Assembly (NCBI GenBank): GCA_035610365.1
Contig: CM069439.1
Span: 9,610,001-9,674,000 of the forward strand
DNA: 64,000 nt
Direction: 5' to 3'
Source of the DNA: Aquatica leii
Taxonomy: Eukaryota > Arthropoda > Insecta > Coleoptera > Lampyridae
Part shown: positions 1-13,200 of the stretch, in pieces
Layout of the letters: each line of letters opens with the position of its first letter
How positions within the stretch are numbered: the first letter of the stretch is position 1
The notes under the pieces: model-generated
Databases searched by the model: none
Seen by the model: only the letters and a program-made list of their open reading frames with translations
What the model was told of the DNA's origin: nothing
Made by a program: the position numbers and the translations under genes

Positions 1-660
1 TCAGTTCCTCCTTATATGCGTCGTTAATTCACCGGTGCCTGGTCGTTGTGCTCCATAACTGTGACCGAACTACGTAACAAGTTTTTCCAAGTGTTGCTAA
101 GTTTGTAGCTGTCGTCACGGTTGAAATTGGGATGCTTTTCTATCTCGATGGCCTCTCTGATGATTTTCCAATAATAGTTCTTCGTAGCAGCTACTACTTC
201 TGGTTCATCAAAGTCGGCCTTATGTCCGTGCTCGAGTCCCCCAATTTCGCGCGCCCGCTATCCATCGCTTTACTAAAGCAAATCTTAGCTCCTGGTCCTC
301 GCACCCCGGGTTCCCGTTACACAGTAGGCGGTTGAACTAGTAGTAACTAGAGCCACCCTAACCGCAGGTTTTACGACTCAGTCTCTTAGTGGGAAATCGG
401 CAGTGCAGCGTACAACGCAGAGTGGCTTCTCCTTTCTAACTCTTTATATCTGGTCAGTTCAGCACCTCGATACCAGCTCTCGCTTGCCCAGTTATGGTGG
501 GTGACAGTGTGTATCGAGACGGAGTGCATAAAATCCCGTAGGCTTTCACGGTTGGTATCGCTTGTAGTACAATCTTCTTCCCGGTTTCGCCGTATAGTCG
601 TAATTTGCTTCGAGGTTTTGCTGTCCATACTGCCAGCTTCTTCAGGAAGAAAACCGAACG
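1..660 (-). pseudogene. Penelope-like retroelement fragment (C-terminal region), inverted
   Basis: Read on the minus strand, about 220 down to a stop at 24-26 gives a continuous peptide containing REAIEIEKHPNFNRDD followed by YKLSNTWKNLL. I recognise this as the conserved tail that follows the GIY-YIG endonuclease in Penelope-like elements (family knowledge, not searched). The stretch 628-386 on the same strand begins MDSKTSKQITTIRR and is homologous to plus-strand sequence at 1143-1200, so the two pieces come from one element family. The reverse transcriptase is absent. GC content is higher than in the surrounding DNA, which fits a recent arrival. The element may continue left of the window. 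The exact repeat class is inferred. Confidence 0.55.
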
Positions 661-689
661 AATAAGTACCTACATGCTACGTCACATCA

Positions 690-1345
690 ACCTTCCTAAA
701 CAAAAGAGCTATGATTAAAACTTTAATGCATAGAACAGAAACTATTAGCGATGCCAAACATATGAAAAGGGAAAAACAATACGTCAAGGAAGCACTGAAG
801 AGGAATGGACACGGAGATAAGGAGATTCCAAGAAAGAGTCAATGTGCACACGAAGAAAGAGAATCAATGACCAATTGCGTAACGAACATAAAGTTCACTT
901 TGATGAACCAGATGTATTAGATGCTTCGAAGAACTATCGTCGGAGGATCATGAGAGAAGCCATCGAAATAGAAAATCATCACAATTTCAACCGTGACGAC
1001 AGATATAAACTTAGTAAGACTTGGAAAACTTGCTACGAGGTTCAGTCTCAGTCGATGAAGCACACTAACCACGCACTGACGAATCAAGGAGAATGTAAAG
1101 AAGAACTACAGTCTAATAAGAGATCCTGAAGAAGCTGGCAGCATGGACAGCGAAACGTCGAAGCAAACTACGACTACACGGCAAAACTTGGAAGAAGATT
1201 GTTCTATTGTTTTGTGTATATGGAAAAATTGCTTTACATTGAACATGGAATACCCTTTATTTTTAGTGTTACTGCAGTCAGATCAGGGGCTCGCTTTTAG
1301 AGCAACACGGGCAGCCTTAGGCGCTATGTACTTTGGGGCGCCCTA
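690..1345 (+). pseudogene. Penelope-like retroelement fragment (second, opposite copy)
   Basis: The frame at 711-835 has a LMHRTETISDAKHMKRE-type segment like the region after the reverse transcriptase in Penelope-like elements. The frame at 842-1060 then gives RNEHKVHFDEPDVLDASKN and REAIEIENHHNFNRDD, which match the minus-strand copy at 1-220. The GIY-YIG core expected between these two blocks is missing, and the frame changes between them, so the copy is broken. It ends in a region homologous to the other copy (AAGAAGCTGGCAG, then a peptide starting MDSETSKQTTTTR). The two copies point away from each other, as is common for rearranged Penelope insertions. Confidence 0.6.
1126..1160 (+). 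ncRNA. Hammerhead-ribozyme-like motif (degenerate)
   Basis: CTGAAGA is followed by a possible GCTG/CAGC stem and then GAAAC, which is the order of the hammerhead core. There is one extra A between the first core strand and the stem, and I could not close stems I and III. Its position just after the Penelope-like C-terminal block is where such ribozymes are known in Penelope terminal repeats. Activity is doubtful. Confidence 0.25.
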
Positions 1346-4300
1346 ACTTTGACTTCTAATGTAAAATTTTATTATTGTATGTATTGTATTTATTTAACAG
1401 TTTAAACGTGTATTATAAAAGATAAGCAGTTAATCATCGATTAGAGAAGATAATTCAATTTTAAAATGTTTAGTAACTTTAAACATTTTTTTTTATTTTT
1501 CCGAGGGCGCCAGGATAAGTTGGCGCGGTCCTGAGTCAAATAAATCCTAACTATCTAGAAAGCAATAAGAACAAATAATATTGTAAAATTTTCTCAAATT
1601 GTAATGATTTCCATTTTAAAATAACTAAAAAGTATACAGTGGAAAAGAGAAGTAGCGCAGACCTTAAAAAACGTATATGTGAAAGATGTGTTGCCTATCT
1701 AGCTTTGGCTATAAATTTGCAAGTTGGACCTATGTTACACCTTCAATATCAAATAGCTAAGTATTTATCTATTATAGTTGAAATACTCAACAGATAAAGC
1801 TTCCACCTTCCTCGAATTAACTGAAAGTTTAAATTGTGAAACCTGATTTACACACAATACATCAAAATAGACAAGCTTGTGGCGTCTTCTATTATCGAGT
1901 GTAAAAATGGTAATAAAAACTAGGAAAAACCGAATCAAACAAGTAACATATCCTCAAAAAACAAAGTGAACGCAGCTGCATAATACACTTCAAATATTTG
2001 ACTAGTGCATCAGACTTACAAGCATCGATTTCGCGCTCAATTCAAATTAGTTAATCATGTAATTTCTGTAAGTTGCCGTGGGAGGTGGCTTAGCTTTATC
2101 TGTTGAGTGTTGCCAAACTATAGTAGATACCAATTATTTTCTTCAACAGTGTTTTCAAAGATGATAGAAATTAGCAACTAAACACGATGAATCTTGACGT
2201 GGACTGTGGTGATATTTGGATATCCAGACTTTTCATCGATAATCTTTAAAAAAATCAAATCTGTGACTCCATAGATCAAAGAATTTTGGTAGATGGATAC
2301 TGCTATAGTAACTGGTTCAGACGTCACAAATCACTTTCTTCCAACGGTGTACGCATTCCTTGTTCCCATCGGTTTACATTGAAAATAAGAAACGCGATTG
2401 TTTATGCTTATGGAAATTCATTGATTAAGTCAGCGGAGTAAACTCCTTGTATAAACTATGCAACTGTGTTGTAGATAAAACAAACGCACCAAACACAAGA
2501 CAGATTCCAACATTCCAAACCACAATACTAGTCAGCGCCAATAGAAAGGATCTCTTATAATATAATCACGTATTTTTGTATTAAATAGATCCTTTGACGT
2601 GGAGGGTAGCCACCAGTCGATTTTTCTAGCTACGTTTCGTCGACTCATCTCAACCGCAAACATTAAATTTTTTCCCAAACACAAATAATTAAGATGAATT
2701 AACTGTAAAAGATAAAGACAATTAACTTAACCTATCGTTGTTATCTATCTAGCATAGTGTAAACCGTTCGTGACATTAAAGCAAGTCATGTAGATTTCAC
2801 ATTCATGCAAAAGTAAAATCAATAACTAAAATACAGAATGCTAGTTTTTGATGCCTTACTACTACAGTTAAATCAATAATTATTTGATAGATGGCGTTCG
2901 TCAGGTTTCGGTTATTGATTTAACTACAGCAGAAATGGCGGTTTAAATAAAAATATGCTTTAAACTACTAATTAACGTTATAATGAAAGATATACACAGA
3001 TACATTTCCAATGCTCAAAATTTAGGTATAATACGACGCACAAACTCAATATAAATTTTCTAAATGCATATTATACTATTCCATCATTTTCAAAACAATA
3101 TTATAATAAAGATTCATTAGAAATGAAAAATAAAGAGCGAAGATAAAAGATGAAATGGAGAGGCAATTGAGAAATCTATTTTTTTAGTTTTAGGCTACAA
3201 CTATATTTGTATTAAGATCAAAAAATTATAAGCAACGAAAAGATAACTACATACAATCTAATCCTATACAAACAATGGGTTTTATACAATTTTTTTACTG
3301 CTCGTTAAGCTCCTATTATTTGATATTACCGCCTAACGCGTATCTTTTTGAGAGTACACTCAATGTTTCGTTTCTCATCCTTCCAATTACTCGCTTAGTG
3401 TTCTGTTCTTCTATTTCCTGCTTAGTGTTTTTTATTCGCTTTGATTTCATTTAAATAATTGACCTACACAGAATCAACGTATTGCTTGAAACAATTTTTG
3501 TTTTGACGATAATCGCAGACATGTGGCTTTTAATCGTTTTTTATGCCCTCTTCAGTTTTTAGGATTCCAGCCCTAAATCGTATTTTAGTGTTCCTTATCC
3601 TTGCTAAAATGATGAAAATCTCGTGATTATTAGTCAAATCTTTCTGAATGTAATTGTGTAAACCATTTCTAACCTAAAACTCTTCTTATACCTGTCCATT
3701 TACACACGTCTTACTGTACTTCGTTTTCAATCTCAGCATTCTCCTACTCCTTGTGTTTTTTTAATATATAGAACGGGTCCACCTATCATCGACTGTCTAG
3801 TATTTTCAAATTTGCGACATTTTAAACCTTGTTACCTAAATTATTATAATACTTTTGTAGTTGCAACAGTTTCTCAAAACAATATATAAACGTACATCAT
3901 TAGAACAGAATGAACTTACACGGTCGTCATAGCAATATCTTCTTCAGTCAAATGATGCCCTGGTCTTGAAGTATTGACCTTTTGCTGATCATACCGTCAG
4001 CTCTTCGTTTTCTAAAGACTACACATGAGAAGAAGAAAATCCGTCACACAACAGACTTAATCAGCGAAATGTCAAAATCAAATTCAAGACCACGGCATCA
4101 CCTAAAAAATATATTTCAACGATCACAAATTACTGTTAACAATAACGATTCTTCGGCTTAATGCCATAATAACTTTTTTCTTAGTAACAAAAGTTACACA
4201 ATCAACAAACATCTAAAATTAGATAATTATAGTACAAGATAATAAACTCGTATCATGTTTACATACATAAATCTGTCGTCTTTTAAAAAACGGTTATTTC

Positions 4301-5938
4301 CCTAAAAATAACAATGTTTTATTTAAAACGGACGAAGGTATCAAATTAATGTAAATTTATTAAGAATATCTCCAGCGCACAAAGTTCATTAGCTTCGTAC
4401 TTAAATATTGTCAAACTCACAAGTTCACTAAATATAAATCGCGTGTGGCACGTAAATCTAATAAAATATAGAAGTTATAAATAAAAATAGTAAGCCCTTT
4501 AACTGTTCCCCATCCGATCAGTACATTTGAGAAACATAAAACTGACACTATTTGCAAATAAAACTCACTTTTATTACGTGATATTTAAACATTAAGTTCT
4601 TGATTTAGGATAGTATCTCTACTGTTCAAATGGTGATAAAGCATGTCACGTTGATGTTGGTTTTAGAAAAAACGCAGCAGAATATAAAAGCTTATTTTGG
4701 TGCATTCAATATTTACACTTTCTTTGAATACAAACATAAATTAGTATAAGTGGAGTAATTTAGATTGGAGTTTGTATAATGAGTTGTGTGTTGCCTATAC
4801 ATATTTTAAGTTAAATTTCAGTGTTTAGGGAAATATATTCCCACAAAAAATGCGACTTAAATATTTTTAGCTATAAAAATTATTTAATAAAATTGAGAAC
4901 CAAAGAAATTTTGTAAACGAGATATAGTTAACAGAAGTAAATAAGTGACGTATTGAACACATTTTTCAGTAAAAAATTGCACAATTGAATGTCTATTTCA
5001 GCGGTTTTTTTAAGTTTATTTTTGCTTTTGAGTGATTTCAAAGAAGTTTTTTTTTAATGTTTGAATGTAATGTGTAATGACAAACTTAATTCTAATACAC
5101 GCTCACGAAACGCCAGGAAAATATGTAACGTTTCTACTTAAAAGCTTATTAAAAGTTTCAATAGAAACGTTTTTTGTGCTAACAATATAAGAAATACCAA
5201 ATAGTTTGGACTAATTCAAACACAAACAAAAACGTTTGTTTTAATTTTATCAAAGGTACCAAAATAATTGTTTATTTGTTTAAAAAAATTCGTGTTACTA
5301 CAATCGCAATCTGGAATTTTTATAAAACAGATTGCAACTTGTCTGTATGCGGTTTGCAAAGGAAACATTTGGTGTTTCAAAAAAATGTTAGTCATACTGC
5401 TGTTTATTTGCCTTAATCGTTCAAATTACATTTAAATTTTTATGCGGATGTTTGTGGGTGGACACAATACACATTTAAGCACAACAATTTTATAAATGAA
5501 TTGGTCAAAAAGCAATTATATATTAAAATAATTTAAGTTAAAAAATATATATATTTTCCAACTGTGGCGTCTGATTTTTACGCTTTTGCAAATTTATTTG
5601 AATTTGTTTCAATTTCGCGTTTCTTTACCAGCTCAGTTTCATACCGCTATGATTTTCAATTTTTTTTATTAAACGAAACGAGAATTCAAAATAGACAAAT
5701 GCCGTATCACACGATGAATCTCCAAAACTGTTCAATCTTAACGTCCAATTAAATACTTTTGTGAACTAAAATTCACGCACATTTGCTTAAATTTTGACCT
5801 AAGTAAAGTCTTAGATGATCCAATATGTATGATTTTAAGCATTGTGGCAAAGATTATAAGAACAAAACTTACGAATTCGAACTAAATTCGATATCAATTC
5901 ACATAAGCAATGGAAATTTTTTTATAATTTCAGAACCG
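1346..5938. other. Gene-free stretch
   Basis: AT-rich sequence without a credible gene. A charged open stretch on the minus strand at about 3320-3450 has no recognisable family. It contains the inverted-repeat unit at 1761-2131. It is probably intronic to the minus-strand spectrin-repeat gene if that gene continues to the left. Confidence 0.5.
1761..2131. repeat. MITE-like inverted-repeat unit (~370 bp)
   Basis: The left arm (1761-1808) and the reverse complement of the right arm (2083-2131) share ACTCAACAGATAAAGC, preceded by a TATCTAYTATAGTT-like block and followed by a CCACC block. The arms are about 48 bp with small gaps and no coding content between them. This is the structure of a non-autonomous DNA element. 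I could not define a clear target-site duplication, so the superfamily is unknown. Confidence 0.5.
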
Positions 5939-6095
5939 GTGTGAAGTTACCCATAAATTCAGTGATAACAATTCTTGGTTTAGGTAATTTAGACATGGAT
6001 GTATGGCAATGATCTAAACTATAGATCACAAGTATAATAGAGTAATATGTATTACAATTTATTAATAATTAAATTATTTTTTATAAAGTATCCCT
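5939..6095 (+). repeat. Left terminal inverted repeat of the satellite-bearing unit
   Basis: This pairs with the reverse complement of 16095-16247. The outermost 18 bases are identical, and the rest is visibly diverged with several indels. A partial satellite monomer in minus orientation follows at about 6125-6182. Confidence 0.65.
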
Positions 6096-6182
6096 AAATT
6101 AATTAGAATAACTATTGATTTCGATTTTAGGTAGAAGTGCGCAGTTTAATCTTAATGCAATTTGCACACATGTAGAACATAT

Positions 6183-7237
6183 AACGTATTTTTATTTTTT
6201 GATATGTTATTATAAATTATCTATTCTATATGTGCGAACATTTGCATAAAAATTAAACCGCGTACACATACTTAGAATTGAGTTTAAAGTTAAAGCGTGT
6301 TAGATGCGAGCCCTGGACGACATCTATTGTTAGAAATAAATAACTATTTATACAAAAATAATTACATTTTTATTCTTTGATATGTTATTATAAATCATCT
6401 GTTCTATATGTGCGAACATTTGCATAAAAGTTAAACCGCGCACACATACTTAGAATTGAGTTCAAAGTTAAAGCGTGTTAGATGCGAGCCCTGGGCGACA
6501 TCTATTGTTAGAAATACATAACTGTTTATACAAAAATAATTACATTTTTATTTTTTGATATGTTATAATACATCATATGTTCTAGATGTGTGCAAATTTT
6601 CATAAATGTAATAGCGAAGGCTTCCACGGCCGGAATCTATACTAACATTAGAATGTCTTCCGGGTTTGGACCGTGTCATTATTGTTGCAACCGATTTTTC
6701 ATTTTTCATAAAAATTAAACCGCGCGCTCATCCTTAGAATTGAGTTCAAAGTTAAAGCGTGTTAGATGCGAGCCCTGGACGACATCTCTTGTTAGAAATA
6801 AATAACTGTTTATACAAAAATAATTACTTTTATTTTTTCATATGTTATTATACTTCATCTGTTCTATATATGTGCAAATTTTCATAAAAATTAAACCGCG
6901 CACTTATACTTAGAATCGAGTTCAAAGTTAAACCGTGTTAGGTGCGAGCCCTGGACGACATCTATTGTTAGAAATAAATAACTGTTTATACAAAAATAAT
7001 TACACTCTTATTTTTTGATATGTTATACATCATCTGTTCTATATGAGTGCAAACTTGCATAAATATTAAGCAGCGCACTCATACTTAGAATCGAGTTTAA
7101 AGTTAAAGCGTATTAGGTGCGAGTTCTGGACGACATCTATTGTTAGAAATAAATAACTGTTTATTCAAAAATAATTACATTTTTATTTTTTGATGTGTTA
7201 TTATACATTATCTGTTCTATATGTGTGCAAATTTCAA
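6183..7237 (+). repeat. 177-bp satellite, left flank, plus orientation
   Basis: About six monomers of roughly 177 bp, recognisable by GTTAGAAATAAATAACTGTTT and TCTGTTCTATATGTG blocks. They are more diverged from one another than the core monomers. One carries a ~95-bp retroposed insert near 6607-6701. The orientation reverses sharply near 7238. Confidence 0.9.
6596..6712 (+). mobile_element. Short retroposed hairpin element with direct repeats (copy 1)
   Basis: The insert at about 6607-6701 begins TAATAGCGAAGGCTTCCACG and ends near GGACCGTGTC plus an unaligned tail. It interrupts a satellite monomer that elsewhere reads straight through. The flanks repeat TTTTCATAAA (6597-6606 and 6703-6712), a target-site duplication of about 10-12 bp. 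A related copy lies on the minus strand at 39708-39789. Confidence 0.6.
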
Positions 7238-10200
7238 TCAATAAAAATAAAAGTGTAATTATTTTTGTATAAACAGTTATTTATTTCTAACAAGAGATGT
7301 CGTCCAGGGCTCTCACCTAACACGCTTTAACTTTAAACTCGATTCTAAGTATGAGTGCGCGGTTTCATTTTTATGCAAATTTAAACACATATAGAACAGA
7401 TGATGTATAATCACACATCAAAAAATAAAAATGTAATTATTTTTGTATAAACAGTTATTTATTTCTAACAAGAGATGTCGTCCAAGGCTCGCATCTAACA
7501 CGCTTTAGCTTTGAACTCGATTCTAAGTATGAGTGCGCGGTTTCATTTTTATGCAAATTTGCACACATATAGAACAGATGATGTATAATCACACATCAAA
7601 AAATAAAAATGTAATTATTTTTGTATAAACAGTTATTTATTTCTAACAATAGATGTTGTCCAAGGCTCGCATCTAACACGCTTAACTTTGAACTCGATTC
7701 TAAGTGTGACTGCGCGGTTTAATTTGTATGCAAATTTGCACACATATAGAACACATGATGTATAATAACATATCAAAAAATAAAAGTGCAATTATTTTTG
7801 TATAAACAGTTATTTATTTCTAACAATAGATGTCGTCCAGGGCTCGCACCTAACACGCTTTAAATTTGAACTCGATTCTAAGTGTGAGTGTGCGGTTTAA
7901 TTTTTTTGCAAATTTGCACACATATAGAACACATGATGTATAATAATATATCAAAAAATAAAAGTGCAATTATTTTTGTATAAACAGTTATTTATTTCTA
8001 ACAATAGATGTCGTCCAGGGCTCGCACCTAACACGGTTTAACTTTGAACTCGATTCTAAGTATAAGTGCGCGGTTTAATTTTTTTGCAAATTTGCACACA
8101 TATAGAACGCATGATGTATAATACCATATCAAAAAATAAAAGTGCAATTATTTTTGTATAAACAGTTATTTATTTCTAACAATAGATGTCGTCCAGGGCT
8201 CGCACCTAACACGCTTTAAATTTGAACTCGATTCTAAGTGTGAGTGCGCGGTTTAATTTTTATGCAAATTTGCACACATATAGAACACATGATGTATAAT
8301 AACATATCAAAAAATAAAAGTGCAATTATTTTTGTATAAACAGTTATTTATTTCAAACAAGAGATGTCGTCCAAGGCTCGCATCTAACACGCTTTAGCTT
8401 TGAACTCGATTCTAAGTATGAGTGCGCGGTTTCATTTTTATGCAAATTTGCACACATATAGAACAGATGATGTATAATCACACATCAAAAAATAAAAATG
8501 TAATTATTTTTGTATAAACAGTTATTTATTTCTAACAATAGATGTTGTCCAAGGCTCGCATCTAACACGCTTTAACTTTGAACTCGATTCTAAGTGTGAC
8601 TGCGCGGTTTAATTTGTATGCAAATTTGCACACATATAGAACACATGATGTATAATAACATCAAAAAAAAAAGCGCAATTATTTTTGTATAATCAGTTAT
8701 TTATTTCTAACAATAGATGTCGTCCAGGGCTCGCACCTAACACGGTTTAACTTTGAACTCGATTCTAAGTATAAGTGCGCGGTTTAATTTTTTTGCAAAT
8801 TTGCACACATATAGAACACATGATGTATAATACCATATCAAAAAATAAAAGTGCAATTATTTTTGTATAAACAGTTATTTATTTCTAACAATAGATGTCG
8901 TCCAGGGCTCGCACCTAATACGCTTTAAATTTGAACTCGATTCTAAGTGTGAGTGCGCGGTTTAATTTTTATGCAAATTTGCACACATAGAACACATGAT
9001 GTATAATAACATATCAAAAAATAAAAGTGCAATTATTTTTGTATAAACAGTTATTTATTTCTAACAATAGATGTCGTCCAGGGCTCGCACCTAACACGGT
9101 TTAACTTTGAACTCGATTCTAAGTATAAGTGCGCGGTTTAATTTTTTTGCAAATTTGCACACATATAGAACACATGATGTATAATAACATATCAAAAATA
9201 AAAGTGCAATTATTTTTGTATAAACAGTTATTTATTTCTAACAATAGATGTCGTCCAGGGCTCGCACCTAACACGCTTTAAATTTGAACTCGATTCTAAG
9301 TGTGAGTGCGCGGTTTAATTTTTATGCAAATTTGCACACATATAGAACACATGATGTATAATAACATATCAAAAAATAAAAGTGCAATTATTTTTGTATA
9401 AACAGTTATTTATTTCTAACAATAGATGTCGTCCAGGGCTCGCACCTAACACGGTTTAACTTTGAACTCGATTCTAAGTATAAGTGCGCAGTTTAATTTT
9501 TGCAAATTTGCACACATATAGAACACATGATGTATAATAACATATCAAAAATAAAAGTGCAATTATTTTTGTATAAACAGTTATTTATTTCTAACAATAG
9601 ATGTCGTCCAGGGCTCGCACCTAACACGCTTTAAATTTGAACTCGATTCTAAGTGTGAGTCGCGGTTTAATTTTTATGCAAATTTGCACACATATAGAAC
9701 ACATGATGTATAATAACATATCAAAAAATTAAAGTGCAATTATTTTTGTATAAACAGTTATTTATTTCTAAAAATAGATGTCGTCCAGGGCTCGCACCTA
9801 ACACGCTTTAAATTTGAACTCGATTCTAAGTGTGAGTGCGCGGTTTAATTTTTATGCAAATTTGCACGCATATAGAACAGATGATGTATAATCACACATC
9901 AAAAATAAAAATGTAATTATTTTTGTATAAACAGTTATTTATTTCTAACAATAGATGTTGTCCAAGGCTCGCATCTAACACGCTTTAACTTTGAACTCGA
10001 TTCTAAGTGTAACTGCGCGGTTTAATTTGTATGCAAATTTGCACACATATAGAACACATGATGTATAATAACATATCAAAAAATAAAAGTGCAATTATTT
10101 TTGTATAAACAGTTATTTATTTCTAACAATAGATGTCGTCCAGGGCTCGCGCCTAACACGGTTTAACTTTGAACTCGATTCTAAGTATAAGTGCGCGGTT

Positions 10201-13200
10201 TAATTTTTTTGCAAATTTGCACACATATAGAACACATGATGTATAATACCATATCAAAAAATAAAAGTGCAATTATTTTTGTATAAACAGTTATTTATTT
10301 CTAACAATAGATGTCGTCCAGGGCTCGCACCTAACACGCTTTAAATTTGAACTCGATTCTAAGTGTGAGTGCGCGGTTTAATTTTTATGCAAATTTGCAC
10401 ACATATAGAACACATGATGTATAATAACATATCAAAAAATAAAAGTGCAATTATTTTTGTATAAACAGTTATTTATTTCAAACAAGAGATGTCGTCCAAG
10501 GCTCGCATCTAACACGCTTTAGCTTTGAACTCGATTCTAAGTATGAGTGCGCGGTTTCATTTTTATGCAAATTTGCACACATATAGAACAGATGATGTAT
10601 AATCACACATCAAAAAATAAAAATGTAATTATTTTTGTATAAACAGTTATTTATTTCTAACAATAGATGTTGTCCAAGGCTCGCATCTAACACGCTTTAA
10701 CTTTGAACTCGATTCTAAGTGTGACTGCGCGGTTTAATTTGTATGCAAATTTGCACACATATAGAACACATGATGTATAATAACATATCAAAAAAAAAAG
10801 TGCAATTATTTTTGTATAATCAGTTATTTATTTCTAACAATAGATGTCGTCCAGGGCTCGCACCTAACACGGTTTAACTTTGAACTCGATTCTAAGTATA
10901 AGTGCGCGGTTTAATTTTTTTGCAAATTTGCACACATATAGAACACATGATGTATAATACCATATCAAAAAATAAAAGTGCAATTATTTTTGTATAAACA
11001 GTTATTTATTTCTAACAATAGATGTCGTCCAGGGCTCGCACCTAATACGCTTTAAATTTGAACTCGATTCTAAGTGTGAGTGCGCGGTTTAATTTTTATG
11101 CAAATTTGCACACATAGAACACATGATGTATAATAACATATCAAAAAATAAAAGTGCAATTATTTTTGTATAAACAGTTATTTATTTCTAACAATAGATG
11201 TCGTCCAGGGCTCGCACCTAACACGGTTTAACTATGAACTCGATTCTAAGTATAAGTGCGCGGTTTAATTTTTTTGCAAATTTGCACACATATAGAACAC
11301 ATGATGTATAATAACATATCAAAAAATAAAAGTGCAATTATTTTTGTATAAACAGTTATTTATTTCTAACAATAGATGTCGTCCAGGGCTCGCACCTAAC
11401 ACGCTTTAAATTTGAACTCGATTCTAAGTGTGAGTGCGCGGTTTAATTTTTATGCAAATTTGCACACATATAGAACACATGATGTATAATAACATATCAA
11501 AAAAAAAAGTGCAATTATTTTTGTATAATCAGTTATTTATTTCTAACAATAGATGTCGTCCAGGGCTCGCACCTAACACGGTTTAACTTTGAACTCGATT
11601 CTAAGTATAAGTGCGCGGTTTAATTTTTTGGCAAATTTGCACACATATAGAACACATGATGTATAATAACATATCAAAAAATAAAAGTGCAATTATTTTT
11701 GTATAAACAGTTATTTATTTCTAACAATAGATGTCGTCCAGGGCTCGCACCTAACACGCTTTAAATTTGAACTCGATTCTAAGTGTGAGTCGCGGTTTAA
11801 TTTTTATGCAAATTTGCACACATATAGAACACATGATGTATAATAACATATCAAAAAATTAAAGTGCAATTATTTTTGTATAAACAGTTATTTATTTCTA
11901 AAAATAGATGTCGTCCAGGGCTCGCACCTAACACGCTTTAAATTTGAACTCGATTCTAAGTGTGAGTGCGCGGTTTAATTTTTATGCAAATTTGCACGCA
12001 TATAGAACAGATGATGTATAATCACACATCAAAAAATAAAAATGTAATTATTTTTGTATAAACAGTTATTTATTTCTAACAATAGATGTTGTCCAAGGCT
12101 CGCATCTAACACGCTTTAACTTTGAACTCGATTCTAAGTGTAACTGCGCGGTTTAATTTGTATGCAAATTTGCACACATATAGAACACATGATGTATAAT
12201 AACATATCAAAAAATGAAAGTGCAATTATTTTTGTATAAACAGTTATTTATTTCTAACAATAGATGTCGTCCAGGGCTCGCGCCTAACACGGTTTAACTT
12301 TGAACTCGATTCTAAGTATAAGTGCGCGGTTTAATTTTTTGCAAATTTGCACACATATAGAACACATGATGAATAATACCATATCAAAAAAATAAAAGTG
12401 CAATTATTTTTGTATAAACAGTTATTTATTTCTAACAATAGATGTCGTCCAGGGCTCGCACCTAACACGCTTTAAATTTGAACTCGATTCTAAGTGTGAG
12501 TGCGCGGTTTAATTTTTATGCAAATTTGCACACATATAGAACACATGATGTATAATAACATATCAAAAAATAAAAGTGCAATTATTTTTGTATAAACAGT
12601 TATTTATTTCTAACGATAGATGTCGTCCAGGGCTCGCACCTAACACGGTTTAACTTTGAACTCGATTCTAAGTATAAGTGCGCGGTTTAATTTTTTTGCA
12701 AATTTGCACACATATAGAACACATGATGTATAATAACATATCAAAAAATAAAAGTGCAATTATTTTTGTATAAACAGTTATTTATTTCTAACAATAGATG
12801 TCGTCCAGGGCTCGCACCTAACACGCTTTAAATTTGAACTCGATTCTAAGTGTGAGTGCGCGGTTTAATTTTTATGCAAATTTGCACACATATAGAACAC
12901 ATGATGTATAATAACATATCAAAAAATAAAAGTGCAATTATTTTTGTATAAACAGTTATTTATTTCTAACAATAGATGTCGTCCAGGGCTCGCACCTAAC
13001 ACGGTTTAACTTTGAACTCGATTCTAAGTATAAGTGCGCGGTTTAATTTTTTTGCAAATTTGCACACATATAGAACACATGATGTATAATAACATATCAA
13101 AAAATAAAAGTGCAATTATTTTTGTATAAACAGTTATTTATTTCTAACAATAGATGTCGTCCAGGGCTCGCACCTAACACGCTTTAAATTTGAACTCGAT

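Noticed and set aside
2605-2660. CGTTTCGTCGACTCATCTC block, resembling on the minus strand a GATGAGTCGACGAAAC hammerhead core
   Set aside because: The CTG at the start of the core is changed and the stem II sequence has no loop. Probably a decayed remnant at best.
5564-5752. 62-codon plus-strand frame
   Set aside because: Low-complexity, AT-driven composition, no ATG-supported context and no family resemblance.
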